64,000 nucleotides of DNA from Budorcas taxicolor (GCF_023091745.1 NC_068912.1:101611567-101675566); one strand, 5' to 3'. Shown: positions 43,071-54,400, counted from the stretch's first letter. Numbers and translations are program-made. The notes: generated by a model not told the origin, from the letters alone.

Positions 43071-43574
43071 GCATGTGGGAGTATGCTGTGAGAGGGGAAA
43101 GCGTGAGTTGCTGGAGTGAACATTTTCAGAGGTGATGTAGTTTATCTAAAACCTTTAAGTAGCTTCCCATTGTATATCCAAACTTCTTGCCATAGGGTTT
43201 GAGGCCCATGTATTCTGTCTTTTTGTTGTCTCCACTTCTTCTTGTACCACTTTCCCCTTTCTATATCCTAGCTACTCTGTCCTTATCGGATCTATTCTGT
43301 TCAGTTCTTCCCTTTCTCAGGATCCTTCTTTTACGTGTGACTCCATTTCATCTATCAGTTCTCAGTTGGAGTGTTACATAAAACAGAGAGTCCTTTCCTG
43401 CATCATCCTACATAGAGGAGTCCCTCCGACCACATTCTCTCTTATCATGCTGTTTGTTTCCTTCATAATACCGACACTCTCTTAATTATCTTGTATGTTT
43501 TTCATTATCCGTTCATTATCCTGCCTCTAAAGCAAAAGCTCTTTGATAACAGGGTTTTTGCTCACCACTTTGCC

Positions 43575-43818
43575 GACTTTTGGCCACCTCATGTGAAGAG
43601 TTGACTCATTGGAAAAGGTTCTGATGCTGGGAGGGATTAGGGGCAGGGGGAGAAGGGGACGACAGAGGATGAGATGGCTGGATGGCATCACCGACTTGAT
43701 GGACATGAGTTTGAGTAAACTCCGGGAGTTGGTGATGGACAGGGAGGCCTGGAGTGCTGCAATTCATGGGGTCGCAGAGAGTCGGACACGACTGAGTGAC
43801 TGAACTGAACTGAACTTG
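43575..43818 (+). mobile_element. BovB LINE 3' tail
   Basis: About 245 bp from 'GACTTTTGGCCACCTCATG' to the terminal GACTGAGTGACTGAACTGAA. Little decayed. Inserted in L2. Confidence 0.92.
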
Positions 43819-43825
43819 CTGCTGA

Positions 43826-44036
43826 GACTAAAGTTGTTATTTAGTCACTAAATCATGTCCAACTCTTTTGTGACCCCATGGACTGTAGGCTGCTGGGCTC
43901 CTCTGTCCATGGGATTTCCCAGGCAAGAATACTGTAGTGGGTTGCCATTTTCTTCTCCAGGGAATCTTTCCAACCCAGGGATAGAACCCACATCTCCTGC
44001 ACTGGCAGGAGGATTCTTTACCACTGTGTCACAGTA
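43826..44036 (-). mobile_element. Bov-tA SINE
   Basis: Reverse BovA body ('TAGTCACTAAATCATGTCC') and reverse tRNA-Glu head ('GGATTCTTTACCACTGTG'). Abuts the BovB tail. Confidence 0.9.
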
Positions 44037-44085
44037 GATGCTTAATAAAAATGTGTGAAATGAATGAATGACATTGGATCAGGGA

Positions 44086-45839
44086 TGGACAAATAAAGTA
44101 GTGGGAAAGGTCACTGCAGTTGAGGTGATCAAGACCTCAGAAGTGAGGTGCTGGGTGGCTCACCATTTCATAGGGCCTGAGATCCCTAAGATAAGGGTGG
44201 GAGATGGAGTAGAGAAGACTGATACAGGTATACATATTGGAAAACAACAGAAAAGCTGGTAGATGACAAGGAGAGCCAGTGAAGCATGGTCTAGCCAAAT
44301 GACCAGAGTTTGAAGGGGATTTTCTTTTTACCTGAGGATAGACCCATGACAGTCTGGAAGTGGTGCAGGAGAAGAGAAGGAAGCTGGTATCTTGGGAGAA
44401 TGAATGACCTGTATAGAGCTACAGAAGAAACAGAGGGCTTTGCAGAGAGTTGAATTTCAGTTAAGTTGGGAAGCAGAGGGAATATGAAGAAGCCAAGGTT
44501 TGGGGCTGCAGGTGGCAGAGGGAAAGAGCTGGGAGGGGAGGTGGCCACCGGTAAGGAGAGGGAGTGCACAGTGGTTTGGGAATGAAAACACTGGGGAGAA
44601 GGCTGCAGGGATGGTACCTGGGCAGTGACCAAGGAAGCCTGGGAGGTGAAATCTGACGGTGATGACAATCCTAGGCTTCCATGTGGAAGGCTGGACTGAG
44701 CGCATTTTGCAGGGTTAGAGCGGGGCTATGCGAGACAGTGTCACTCAAGCTGCCCTGACCAATCACATCCCTGCTTTACGTTCTCAGACACCTTGCCTAC
44801 GCCTCCACGTACACACGGAAACTCGGCAAACACCCAACTCCTTACCCTCTCGTCAGTTCCTAGTGCCTGTCCCCACAGGTTTGCAGTCTTCATCTTTGGC
44901 CCTTTCCCAGAAGTGAGCCCAGAGCAGGGAAAGCAGAGTGAGATGAAGTGAGAAGGCTGACTGGGGCGTTAGCCCGGCTCCGTTCAGCCCAGCTTCTCTG
45001 ACCCAGCCCAACCCTGCCCCGTGGTCAGCACAGCAACTGTCCGGCTGAAATAACAAGTCAGAGACCAAAATACTGGCCAGCCCTTTTTGTTTACTCAGCT
45101 TTTTTCCCCTCCTTTTTCTCTGGACAATGCCCTGCTGGGCTGGGGCTGTCCTGCTGGGCTGGGGCTGTCCTGCTGGGCTTGTTGCTGGAGTTCCTCCGCC
45201 AAGATGGAGCCCAGCTGCTCAGCTGTTTACAAGGCGAATCCGGTTTACACTGGGGCCCATCCTGTTCTCGCTGGGTCGGGAGCTCGAGTTAGAGCCCCGC
45301 CAGTGGCCTCTCCTGGCCCAGAGCTCCTCAATCTCTATCTCAGGCTGAGGAGCAGTAGGGCTAGGGGTCCGACACGTCCAAGGGCCACGGATGGTGATGT
45401 TTTCAGGCAGAGTGAAGAGAATAAGACCTGGCCCCACAGCCACATTTCTGCCCTTAGGAGCCCCCGAGAAAGGAGAAATGCCGGAATCTCATGGCCTCCA
45501 TTTCTGTTCTTTCAAGTGGTGAACTTAGAACAACAAAGATGACGCCCCTCCCCCCATTCTTCCTGGTAGCCAAAGTCTGGGAACTAATCTCGGCTTTATC
45601 TACCACCCCCCTCAAAGCTGCTTGAGGATCAAAGGGAATTACGTGTATGCAACGACTTGAAAAGCATTTGTAACTATGATGGAGTGATCTATGGCGATTC
45701 ATTGAAGTCAAACAACTGATCTCCAGGGATGAAGCTCCAAACTCTAGACTGGCAGCTGTTCAAGGCAGGGCCCTCAACTTGGTCACCCTGGTGGCCCCAG
45801 GGCCCATCATGGAGCATGACACCCAGTGGGGGCACAGTT
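44086..45839. other. Mostly unique intronic sequence with a 19-bp tandem repeat
   Basis: No TE or exon is firmly recognised. A 19-bp unit CTGCTGGGCTGGGGCTGTC repeats 2.6 times at 45132-45180. 45190-45360 is relatively GC-rich and retains CpGs but lacks splice-supported coding potential. Confidence 0.45.
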
Positions 45840-46025
45840 ACTCCATCTATTATACAAATATTTCTCAAGAAGTTCTCAGACTAGTGGGAGAGACAGGTAA
45901 TAAAAAGCCAGTGAGAGCTATGCTATGGCAAGGAGGAGAGCAGGGGGCTGAGAAAGCACAGAGGAAGCATCTCCCTGGGCAAGAGGCCAGGGAAGGCTTC
46001 TCTGAGGCAACAGCATCTAGGACAC
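45840..46025 (-). repeat. L2 3' fragment
   Basis: 'CAAATATTTCTCAAGAAGTT', 'agtgggagagacagg', 'gagctatgctatggcaag' and 'ccagggaaggcttctctgagg' match reverse L2. Confidence 0.7.
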
Positions 46026-46964
46026 AGTAAATAAATGTACTCATTAGATGAAGGAAGAATGAACTTGCAGAATCACTAGTGGCAGAGTAGGGGCAGGCGG
46101 ACCTGGGTGATCTCTCTTATTCTCTTGTCCTCCCCAAATACTGAAGGGCAAGGCCTTAGGCTCTTGAGCACTGTGGCCAGTGAGTGGCTGGATCTGGCTT
46201 CCTTAGGTAAATTCATTGAGTCATGTGACGCCTTAGGAAGCTTCTGTCTATGCTACCCAAGCTTCTTAAACTGGAGCATGAAAGGGTGTGAGACAGTGTA
46301 CTTATGGGCTGCAGGAAGCACGGGATAAATATACATTCTTCTGGTCTTAGTACATCAACCTTCTCAATGGCAAGCAATTTAAAGCTTCATCTGGTCTGAA
46401 GCAGGAGTAGGGAGACGATGGTTTTCCCAGAAAGGAAAGCCCACGAAATGGCCTGCAGGTGAAAGAGCATTGTCCAGCTGGGAAAATCTAAGAGTTACAG
46501 TAAACCAGAGGGGAGGGCAGCTCTTGAGGGGACACTGAGGGATAATCCCCAAGAGGTAGGCAAGGTTATACGATGAAGGACCTGGGAAGTCCAGTTCTTT
46601 GTTCCAAATGGGGATACATTCCCATAGAAGCAACTGCCATCTACATTCTGTTGATTATAAACTTTTGTTTTTATCTTTGAACTTTCTTGGGAGTATCAAA
46701 CTTTTATATCCAACTGTCAGCGGATATAAACTCCTTAAACTCAAACAATCCAATAGAACTCCTCCTGATCTCCTTCCAAACTTGTTCCTGATCCTAGTTC
46801 AGGCTTCTGCCCTGGTTCATTATGGAGGTTCTACCCACCATGATGCCCACCTTTAGCTTCTTCCCATGGATTCTCACCTCTTTTCCTCTTTCTGGCCTAT
46901 TGTCCCCATGGGACTGACCCCATGGTTTTCCTGATCTTGACATTTCCCCTCCATTTCTGTATTG
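46026..46964. other. Intronic sequence, nothing recognised
   Basis: Unique sequence with no exon and no clear TE family; the last about 150 bp may be old L1/L2 debris. Confidence 0.35.
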
Positions 46965-47028
46965 AAGTATAGTTGATTTATAATGTTGTGTTAATTACTG
47001 CTGTCGAGCAAAGTGATTCAGTTATGCT

Positions 47029-47493
47029 GTTGTTTAGTTGCTAAGTCATGTCCGACTGTGACCCCATGGACTGCAGCACATCAGGCTCCCTTGTCCTTCA
47101 CTATCTCCCAGAGTTTGTTCAAACTCACGTCCGTTGAGTTGGTCATCCTCTGTCATCCTCTTCTTCTCCTTCCTCAATATTTCCCAGCATCAGGATCTTT
47201 TCCAATGAGTCAGCTCTTCTCATAAGGTGGCCAGAGTATTGGAGTTTCAGCTTCAGCATCAGTTCTTCTGATGAATATCCAGGGTTGATTTCCTTCAGGA
47301 CTGACTGGCTTGTTCTTCTTGCTGTCCAAGGGACTCTCAAGCATCTTCTCCAGCACCACAATTCAAAGACATCAATTCTTAGGTGCTCACCCTTCTTTAT
47401 GGTCCAACTCTCACATCCGTACATGACTACTAGAAAAACCATAGCTTTGACTAGATGGACCTTTGTTGGCAAAGTGTCTCTGCTTTTTGAATA
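47029..47493 (-). mobile_element. BovB LINE 3' tail, 465 bp
   Basis: Reverse BovB from 'GTTGTTTAGTTGCTAAGTC' to 'ttggcaaagtgtctctgctttt'. Inserted in an L1 tail. Confidence 0.92.
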
Positions 47494-47508
47494 CATATAT
47501 AACATATA

Positions 47509-47823
47509 TGGCTTCCTTGGTAGCTCAGCTGGTAAAGAATCCACCTACAATGCAGGAGACCTCATTTGATTCCTGGATCGGGAAGATCCTCTGGAGAAGG
47601 GATAGGCTACCCATTCCAAGTATTCTTGGACTTTCCCGGTGGTTCAGCTGATAAAGAACCTGACTGCAGTGCGGGAGACTTGGGTTCGATCCCTAGTTGG
47701 GAAGATCCCCTGGAAAAGGGAATGGCTACCCACTCCAGTATTCTGGCCTGGAGAATTGCATGGACTGTATAGTCCATGGGGTTGCAAAGAGTTGGTCCTA
47801 ACTGAGTGACTTTCACTTTCACT
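47509..47823 (+). mobile_element. Bov-tA SINE with two tRNA-Glu heads
   Basis: Two tandem heads ('GGTAGCTCAGCTGGTAAAG' and 'GGTGGTTCAGCTGATAAAG'), each with a GGTT/ATTTGATTCC-type box, then the BovA body. Same architecture as the copy at 3058-3363. Confidence 0.92.
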
Positions 47824-48193
47824 ATAACATTTACATTCTTTTTCATATTCTTTTCCATCATGGTTTATCATAGGATATCTATGGTTTATCACAGGATATT
47901 GAATATAGTTTCCTGTTCTATACAGTAGGACCTTGTTGTTTATCCCTTCTATATATACCAGTTTGCATCTGCTAAGCCCAAACTCGCAATCCATCAGTCT
48001 CCTACCCCCCATCTCCTTGGCAACCATCAGTCTGTTCTTACTGACATCTCCTTTTTTGGTATGCAACATTCCATGTGCAGGGTCTGGACAAATCTGAACA
48101 AGCAGCTCTTCTTCTTCAAATCCCTCAATGAATCCCATGCCTTCAAGATAAACAAAATGAAGTTCAAACTCCTTAGTACCTAACTCACAGAGT

Positions 48194-48475
48194 TCTGCTG
48201 CTGCTGCTGCTGCTAAGTCGTTTCAGTCGTGTCCGACTCTGTGCGGCCCCATAGACAGCAGCTCACCAGGCTCCTCTGTCTCTGGGATTCTCCAGGCAAG
48301 AACGCTGGAGTGGGTTGCCATTTCCTTCTTCAATGCATGAAAGTGAAAAGTGAAAGTGAAGTCGCTCAGTCGTGTCTGACTCTTAGCGACCCCATGGACT
48401 GTAGCCTACCAGGCTCCTCCGTCCATGGGATTTCCCAGGCAAGAGTACTGGAGTGGAGTGCCATTGCCTTCTCCA
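48194..48475 (-). mobile_element. BOV-A2 SINE (BovA dimer) with (AGC)n tail
   Basis: Reverse (AGC)n tail ('CTGCTGCTGCTGCTGCTG'), first BovA unit, linker 'ATGAAAGTGAAAAGTGAAAG', second BovA unit ending 'GCCATTGCCTTCTCC'. Both units and linker are intact. A decayed MIR tail ('cacctggcacaccac') follows. Confidence 0.94.
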
Positions 48476-48602
48476 ATAGTGAAGAGCAAATGAGATAATT
48501 CATGTAAAGCACCTGGCACACCACCTGAGGTATTTTTGGCATTCAATGAATAACAGCTATTTTTACTATTAAATAATTTAATAATTATATAATTTCTATT
48601 AT

Positions 48603-48830
48603 GTGCTATGCTCCGTTGCTTTAGTTGTGTCCGATTCTGTGTGACCCTATGGACTGTAGCCCTCCAGATTCCTCTGTCCGTGGGATTCTCCAGGCAGAAA
48701 TACTCTCCAGGAGTGGGATGTCTTTTCTTTCTCCAGGGGATCCTCCCAACCGAGAGATTGAACCTGCATCTCTAAGGTCTCCTGCATTGGCAGGCGGGTT
48801 CTTTACCACTGGTGCCACCTGGAAGTGCCA
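48603..48830 (-). mobile_element. Bov-tA SINE with 12-bp target-site duplication
   Basis: Reverse BovA body and tRNA-Glu head between perfect AATTTCTATTAT copies at 48591-48602 and 48831-48842. The target is AT-rich. Confidence 0.93.
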
Positions 48831-48842
48831 AATTTCTATTAT

Positions 48843-49374
48843 AACATAAGTTCTCGCACACCCCAACCTGTGTTCTGCTGTATCTCTCTTTAGACTTCTT
48901 TCATGATGTTCTCCCACATGCTCTCTCCCATAAGGTCCCAGAAAACTCCTTTCAAGCCTCCCAGTCCTTGTACATTTCATCTAGTGTGATTTCCATTGGG
49001 AAGACTCTTCCCTTTATGGTTTACTTGGTGAACTCCATATCATCCATCCTCATGAACATCTCTCCATAAGCAGAGCAACAGGACTAAAGTCTATGGACAG
49101 ACATTTCTCTTGACAGCATGGTTACTTGATATTGTAGAAAAAAGGGGTGAGAAGATTCTCCGTGATGGTTGCCAATAGTAGAGATCAAAAACTACCCTTG
49201 TTGCAGTGAGTCACAGACCTCAAGAGAGCTGGGAAATGGCTGAGACAGAGAAGATCAGCCAGGCAGGATGGCTGGCCTCGCTGCCGTGGAGGCTGGCTGG
49301 GCAGGAGGAGTTAGAAGGACCAGTAAATGAAATGTTACAATGTCCCAGGGAGAGAGTCAGTCTGTCATTTAGCT
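48843..49374. other. Intronic sequence, nothing recognised
   Basis: The first 200 bp has L2-like phrases ('CTCCCATAAGGTCCC'), but the assignment is weak. The rest is unique. Confidence 0.35.
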
Positions 49375-50515
49375 GACAAATGTTACTGAGCACTCACTTT
49401 GGACTGACGACTTAGCTGTGAAAGAGGGGCTCATTGTTTAGTGAGGAATCACGAGTACACAAGAATTACAGTACAGTGTGATAAATATTATAATAGTAGT
49501 GGTGGGTGCCATCGAGGCATGAATGTCAAAGGAGTCCTTTCTCTAATGAATTTCAGGGTGACAGTCACATGCAATAAACATTCATGAGCACCTGGTCTGT
49601 GCCAGGCACTGTGCTGGGTGCTGAGAGCACGGAGGATGCAAAGATGAATGAGATGATCTATGCCACCTAGTGGGAGGAGACAGTCAAAGTAAAAAATGCC
49701 ACAAAGGCAGTCAAATGTCACATGTCCCCAGACCGCCTCCTCTTCCATTTAACGTGATAGGAGTCATTATCATCTAATTCCTCAAGCTAGAAACCTGTAC
49801 CTTATCTCTGACTCTAAGATTTATGTTTTAGATAAAACATAAAACATCTTGTAGAGGATGGATTAGAAGGAAAGAAGACTGGAGGCAGGGAGACCAGCTG
49901 GAGGCTGATGCAGTAATTCTGTGGAGAGATGATGCCCATGGCCTGGATTAGGCTAGGAGCCTTGCAGATGAAGAGAAGTGAAGAGATCTGAGAGCTGTTA
50001 AAGAGTTGGATAAATAGAATTTGGAGATTTGGATGTGTGGGTGAGAAAGGAGGAGTCAGTAAATGAATCCAGGCTTCTGGACTGGACATCTAAGATTGTG
50101 GTGCCATTTCATGAAATGGGAAGTAAAGCAGGGAGAAAAACAATACCTTCAATTCTGGACAGTCATCCCTTGGTATCCATGGGGGACTGGTTCCAGAACC
50201 CCCACGGATACCAAAATCCATATATGCTCAAGTCTCTTCTGTAAAACGGTGTAAAATGGCAAAGTACAATAGGTCCTCAGTATTCACAAATTCCGAGGTT
50301 GGCTAAATCTGTGGATGTGGGACCCACGGATACAGGGGACTGGCTGAATTGCACTTTAGCTATCTTTATGGGGAGGTGTCCAGTAGGCTGTTAGAAAGGG
50401 AGCTGGACCCTCAGGAGATTGATTTGGATTAAAGTTAGACTCGGAAGCCATTGGTACATTGGAGTAGTTCTTCCATGGGCGTGGTTGAGACCACCCACAG
50501 TGTGTGCAGAGAAAA
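49375..50515 (-). repeat. L2 fragments (minus) split by a Tigger-like element
   Basis: Two overlapping L2 tails (49375-49500 and 49560-49690: 'ATTCATGAGCACCTGGTCTG', 'gccaggcactgtgctggg') and the L2 ORF2 3' region at 49850-50155 ('ggaggcagggagaccagc'). It continues at 50352-50515 ('gtccagtaggctgttag') after a DNA transposon. Confidence 0.75.
50157..50351. mobile_element. Pogo/Tigger-type non-autonomous DNA transposon
   Basis: Ends 'CAGTCATCCCTTGGTATCC' and (reverse) 'CAGCCAGTCCCCTGTATCC' are inverted repeats. The interior 'GGTTCCAGAACCCCCACGG' and 'ATACCAAAATCCATATATGC' are typical of this mammalian family. Inserted within L2. Confidence 0.7.
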
Positions 50516-50519
50516 GTGG

Positions 50520-51300
50520 AGCATTCATTCATTCATCCATTTAGTAAATGTATTGAGCACTTAACCATGTTCCAGGTATGGTTCCACGTGCTGGAAATAC
50601 AACAGTGAATGTGGAACTTCCCTTCTACTGGTGGAGGTAGACAACCAACAAATAAAAATATAATAGGAGGTCCGAAAGGGATAAGTGCAATGAAGAAAGG
50701 AGGGGAAGGAGATGCCCAGTGTGATGGCAGCTGGTCAGGTAGCAGCTCTCTGTAAAAGTGACATTTGAGCAAAGGTCTGAATGAACTGAGCAACAGGATC
50801 ACGGGAAACTGTGGGAAGAGTGTTTCAGGTAGAGGAGCCAAGTTCAAAGGCCCTGGTGGGGAATGTACTTGGTGTCTAAAGGAGCAACCAGGCTATGTGG
50901 CCAGAGAGAAGGGAACATGTACATGAGTGGCAGGAAATGGAGGTGGAGAGAAAGCCAGGGGCCAGACCACGGGGTCCTGTGGGCCCAGATAAGGACACTG
51001 GATTCTATTCTGTGTGATAGGAAGGCCTGGCAAAGTTTACAGCAAGAGATTAATCTAATCTGATTTATGTTTTAAAGGATTACTCTGGCTTTTCTATAGA
51101 GAACAGAGTGTAGGAGAGCAAGAAAGGAAGTGGGGAGGCCACTGCAGTTGTATAAGGAAGGCTGATGGTGGTCTGTGTTACCATACAAGCGATGAAGGTG
51201 ATGAGAAGTGGTCTGAACGCCTTCCCATTGGCGGATATAGTGGGTGAGTAAGATTAAAAGAGGTGCTGAGCATCGTAAGTGAATTAGAAAGGGAAGGAGC
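50520..51300 (-). repeat. L2, 3' region, nearly 0.8 kb
   Basis: 'CATTCATTCATCCATTTAGT', 'gttccaggtatggttcc', 'gcaaaggtctgaatgaactg', 'caaaggccctggtgggg' and 'gattactctggc' follow reverse L2 order. Confidence 0.8.
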
Positions 51301-51374
51301 ATCAGTTTATTCTCTGCTCCGATAGAACCATGTGGTCTCAGCTCATTATCTGGCCATTCTATACTTCATTTCCA

Positions 51375-51610
51375 TCAGTCTAACAAACACGTATGAAGTG
51401 CCCACTCTACACACACCCTGTTCTCGGTGCTGGGCGTTTAACAGTGAATGGCACTGACCGAGAACTTAAACTCTAGCAGCGGAGAAAACGAAGCCATTTT
51501 AAGAAGTGATACATGTTATCCCCCAAATCAGTCAGAGAGTGACAAGGAAAGTGATAAGTAAGAAAAGCCCCCATGGACCCGACATTTGAGCTGAGTTGGG
51601 AGTGGGAACC
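51375..51610 (-). repeat. L2 3' fragment
   Basis: 'AACAAACACGTATGAAGTGC', 'tgttctcggtgctggg' and 'gacatttgagctgagttggg' match reverse L2. Confidence 0.7.
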
Positions 51611-52299
51611 ACATGCCTCACTGGGGCTGCTTCCCAGCATTGCTGGGTGTTCACAGAGACAACGGATAAAAAAGCACGTTGACTAAAGCAGTTACAAGTG
51701 ACAGTCTTCACTTGGCTCTACTTCCCACCTCATTACCCAAAACATACACCCATCATTTCTGTTAAGACCTGAAACAAACCCATCTTCCTTCCTTTGTGCT
51801 AGGATGGCCCTCAGGGGCACCGTTTTCTCCAGCCCCCACCTCGACGGCTTTCCTAGGATTATCCCAAGAACACCAGACCCTCCAGGAGCTCTTGGTACCT
51901 AGGACCACCGCCAGGTGCCATCTCACAAACCATTAGGGCGTGAGCTCCCTCTGGGGCCCAGGACAATGAAAGCAGAAAGCATGGAAGTCAATGACTGTGG
52001 AATGAAGAGTCTAGAAAGGAATGCCCCTTCTGTCTCCTTTTCTCCTCTCCTCTCCCCTCCCATGGCCTTCCTTCTCCCCTTCTCTCTGTTCCTCCTCAGC
52101 ATCCCCCATACTTTTCTCCTGGTCCAGGGTGGATGCTGCCTCTGGAGGTGATGCAAAGATCCTGGGCTCAGCCAGGTGGGGTCTCAGCTAGCTAGCGCCT
52201 AAATCAGCAGGCTTCATCCAGGGCCCCACCCTGCCAGGCGGTGCCTCTGGCAGCAAAGTCATGGCCCTGATTCCTCTGTCTCCACGTTTAAGAACATCT
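51611..52299. other. Low-repeat intronic sequence
   Basis: Unique sequence with a pyrimidine-rich run at 52030-52110, leading into the AT-rich conserved-looking block at 52300. No exon. Confidence 0.4.
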
Positions 52300-52625
52300 C
52301 TAACTGCTCCTTGGATAGCTCAATTAGTAAAGTGAATATATTATATAAAGTCTAAAAGATTAAACTATCATCGTCAGCCCATAATTTCATGAAGAAGTCA
52401 GGGGACCGTATCCCTCTTATTAACTCTATAACAAATGTGATGAAAATGTTCAAATAGAATGTTAATGCAATGTTACGTGTAATTTTCCCAGGCGATTTTC
52501 TGCTGAAATATTTCTTTATTAATAGTAATTGAGGGTATAAATTATGAATGAGGCGATTTTCTCCTTTCAGTAGGAAAGACGTACTAATGGCAATAATTCT
52601 TTATAATAATTTTTGGGGAGAGCGG
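52300..52625. promoter_or_regulatory. Candidate conserved AT-rich element with duplicated 12-mer
   Basis: Unique AT-rich DNA with many homeodomain cores (CAATTAGTAAAG, TTATTAACTC, TTATTAATAGTAATTGAGG, TACTAATGG, CAATAATTC) and an exact direct repeat AGGCGATTTTCT at 52490-52501 and 52551-52562. No TE similarity, and low CpG but retained GCG. Among the strongest enhancer-like blocks by texture; conservation is inferred. Confidence 0.55.
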
Positions 52626-52967
52626 GGCGGGGAGAGAGGCTAGTCTAAAAAACAGACAAAAGCCTCTCTCCAGGGCCTCCCTTGGGGGGACAATGCCTTT
52701 GCCACAGTCACCTCTCTCTAGCTCCACGCCCCTAGACTGCCCACAAGTAAGTCGCTGATCTTCATCAATTTTCCAAAAACCTCAAAGTCTGTTTGGAGGG
52801 CAGGAAGGAAGTTTTTGCCTCTAGTCCTAAAATGGACTAAGTTCTGAGGCCAACTTTTCTGCCTCAGAAACTGTTCTGACGACAAGAGCAAAAAGCCAGG
52901 CTCCTCTGCTGAGCTTCCTGATCCAGTCAGTCAGAACCCAAACAGCTTTTATAGCATCCTAGAATAT
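52626..52967. other. Intronic sequence, nothing recognised
   Basis: Unique sequence between the AT-rich block and a SINE; no repeat or exon. Confidence 0.4.
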
Positions 52968-52979
52968 TCAAGAAGGAAG

Positions 52980-53268
52980 TGAAGTGAAAGTTGCTCAGTC
53001 ATGTCCGACTCTTTGCGACGCCATGGACTATACAGTCCATGGAATTCTCCAGGCTAGAATAACTGGAGTGGGCAGCTGTTCCCTTCTCCAGGGATTGAAC
53101 CCAGGTCTCCCACATGGCAGGCGGATTCTTTACCAGCTGAGCCACAAGGGAAGCCCAAGAGTGGGTAGACCTATCCCTTCTCCAGGGGATCTTCCCAACC
53201 CAGGAATCGAACCGGGGTCTCCTGCATTGCAGGCGGATTCTTTACCAACTGAGCTATCAGGGAAGCCC
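52980..53268 (-). mobile_element. Bov-tA SINE with two tRNA heads and 12-bp target-site duplication
   Basis: Reverse BovA body then two reverse tRNA-Glu heads ('GGATTCTTTACCAGCTGAG' and 'GGATTCTTTACCAACTGAG'), flanked by perfect TCAAGAAGGAAG at 52968-52979 and 53269-53280. Confidence 0.95.
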
Positions 53269-53280
53269 TCAAGAAGGAAG

Positions 53281-53734
53281 GGCATTCAGAAACCTTTTCA
53301 TCCAATCCCCCATCCCATTCCAAAAATGGAAAGAAAAAAGGGCAGAGAGGGGAGGGAGATGACTGATTCAAGTCACAGAGTGTGTCTGCTGGAGAGTTTG
53401 AGACTCAGTCCTAGTGACCTTTCACACACCTCTCCTCGCCGGCCTCTACAGCTCCTTCCTCACTCGTTCCCAGCCTGGCCACTGTCCTCCTCATCTGTCA
53501 AGACCCAGCTCAGATGCTGGGGCACACTTGAGTCATGAAGTCATTGCTTATCAGTGTTAGTGACACGGCCTTGAACTCTCCCTGTCTCCAACTGTCATAG
53601 ATCTGGATAGAGGTCCAGGAGAAAACAGGCCCGACAGAAACACTTTCCAAGTTCTGCAGAGTAGTTGGACTAGTGCACCTCTCCAGGCTCTTTCTCCATC
53701 CAGGGATACCCCATTTCGTATCTGCCCATTCATT
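53281..53734. other. Intronic sequence, possible L2 trace
   Basis: 53440-53560 faintly resembles L2 sense sequence ('TCAAGACCCAGCTCAGATGC'); otherwise unique. Confidence 0.35.
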
Positions 53735-54400
53735 TCTTCAGCAGACGTGACACAAGCATCTATCATGTGCCAGGCACCAGGGTTACAGAAGTGAGTTATC
53801 CAAAAAGAGTTAAGATAAATTCAGTGTTCTCAAGATCACAGTAGCAGAGTCAAGAACAGGTACACAAATGTCTGTGTGTAAATAACATACTATGTCATAG
53901 TAAGAGTTTGTTAGTATTATTAAATGTTTGAGGAACAGCCAGGCAGCCAGTCTGGCTGGAGCAGAGTGTGTGTGGGGGGAGGGACATGGCACCTGTAGGA
54001 CCCTGTGGCCACAGTGAAGATGTCACCCTGAGTGAGAGGAAAGCTAAGTGGCATGGATCTGAGACAGAAAGTTGGGGAAGCCTCGGGGCTGGCTGTTACA
54101 CAGTATGGTGTCTGGGGAGCACATACATGACCTTAATTTGGAGGGCAACTGCTAATGGATGGATTAGCAGAGGAGTGGCACGGTGTTATCTACCTTGGGA
54201 AAAGTGGACACTCTGACAAATCACTAGTTAGATGTGGACATTGAGGGTTAGGAGGGAATCAAGGAATTTTGGCTGTGGGGGCTGAGTACCAATCCATTGT
54301 GGTGCCATTCACTGAGCTGGGGACACTGGAGGGGGAACAGACGGCAAGTTCAGTTTTGGATAAGTAGAATCTGAGGAGTGTGAAGGTCAAACAGGTGGGA
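53735..54400 (-). repeat. L2, 3' region
   Basis: 'TCATGTGCCAGGCACCAGGG', 'aggaacagccaggcagccagtctggctggag', 'ggaccctgtggcc' and 'gtggtgccattcactgagctgggg' are reverse L2 in order, with indels. Confidence 0.75.

Larger units (their letters stand above)
43130..44085 (+). repeat. L2 3' region interrupted by BovB tail and Bov-tA
   Basis: L2 sense from 'AAACCTTTAAGTAGCTTCCC' and 'aagcaaaagctctttgataacaggg' to 43562. After the two inserts it resumes at 44037 with 'GATGCTTAATAAAAATGTGT' and ends with GAATGAATGA. Confidence 0.75.
46965..48065 (-). mobile_element. L1 3' tail split by BovB and Bov-tA
   Basis: Reverse L1 tail: 'GTATAGTTGATTTATAATGT', 'agcaaagtgattcagttat' (46965-47028), a short AT-rich segment at about 47494-47508, then 'cattctttttcatattcttttcc', 'cagtaggaccttgttgtttatcc' and 'ttggcaaccatcagtctg' (47824-48065). 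A 21-bp tandem duplication (ATGGTTTATCATAGGATATCT) lies at 47860-47900. Confidence 0.85.
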
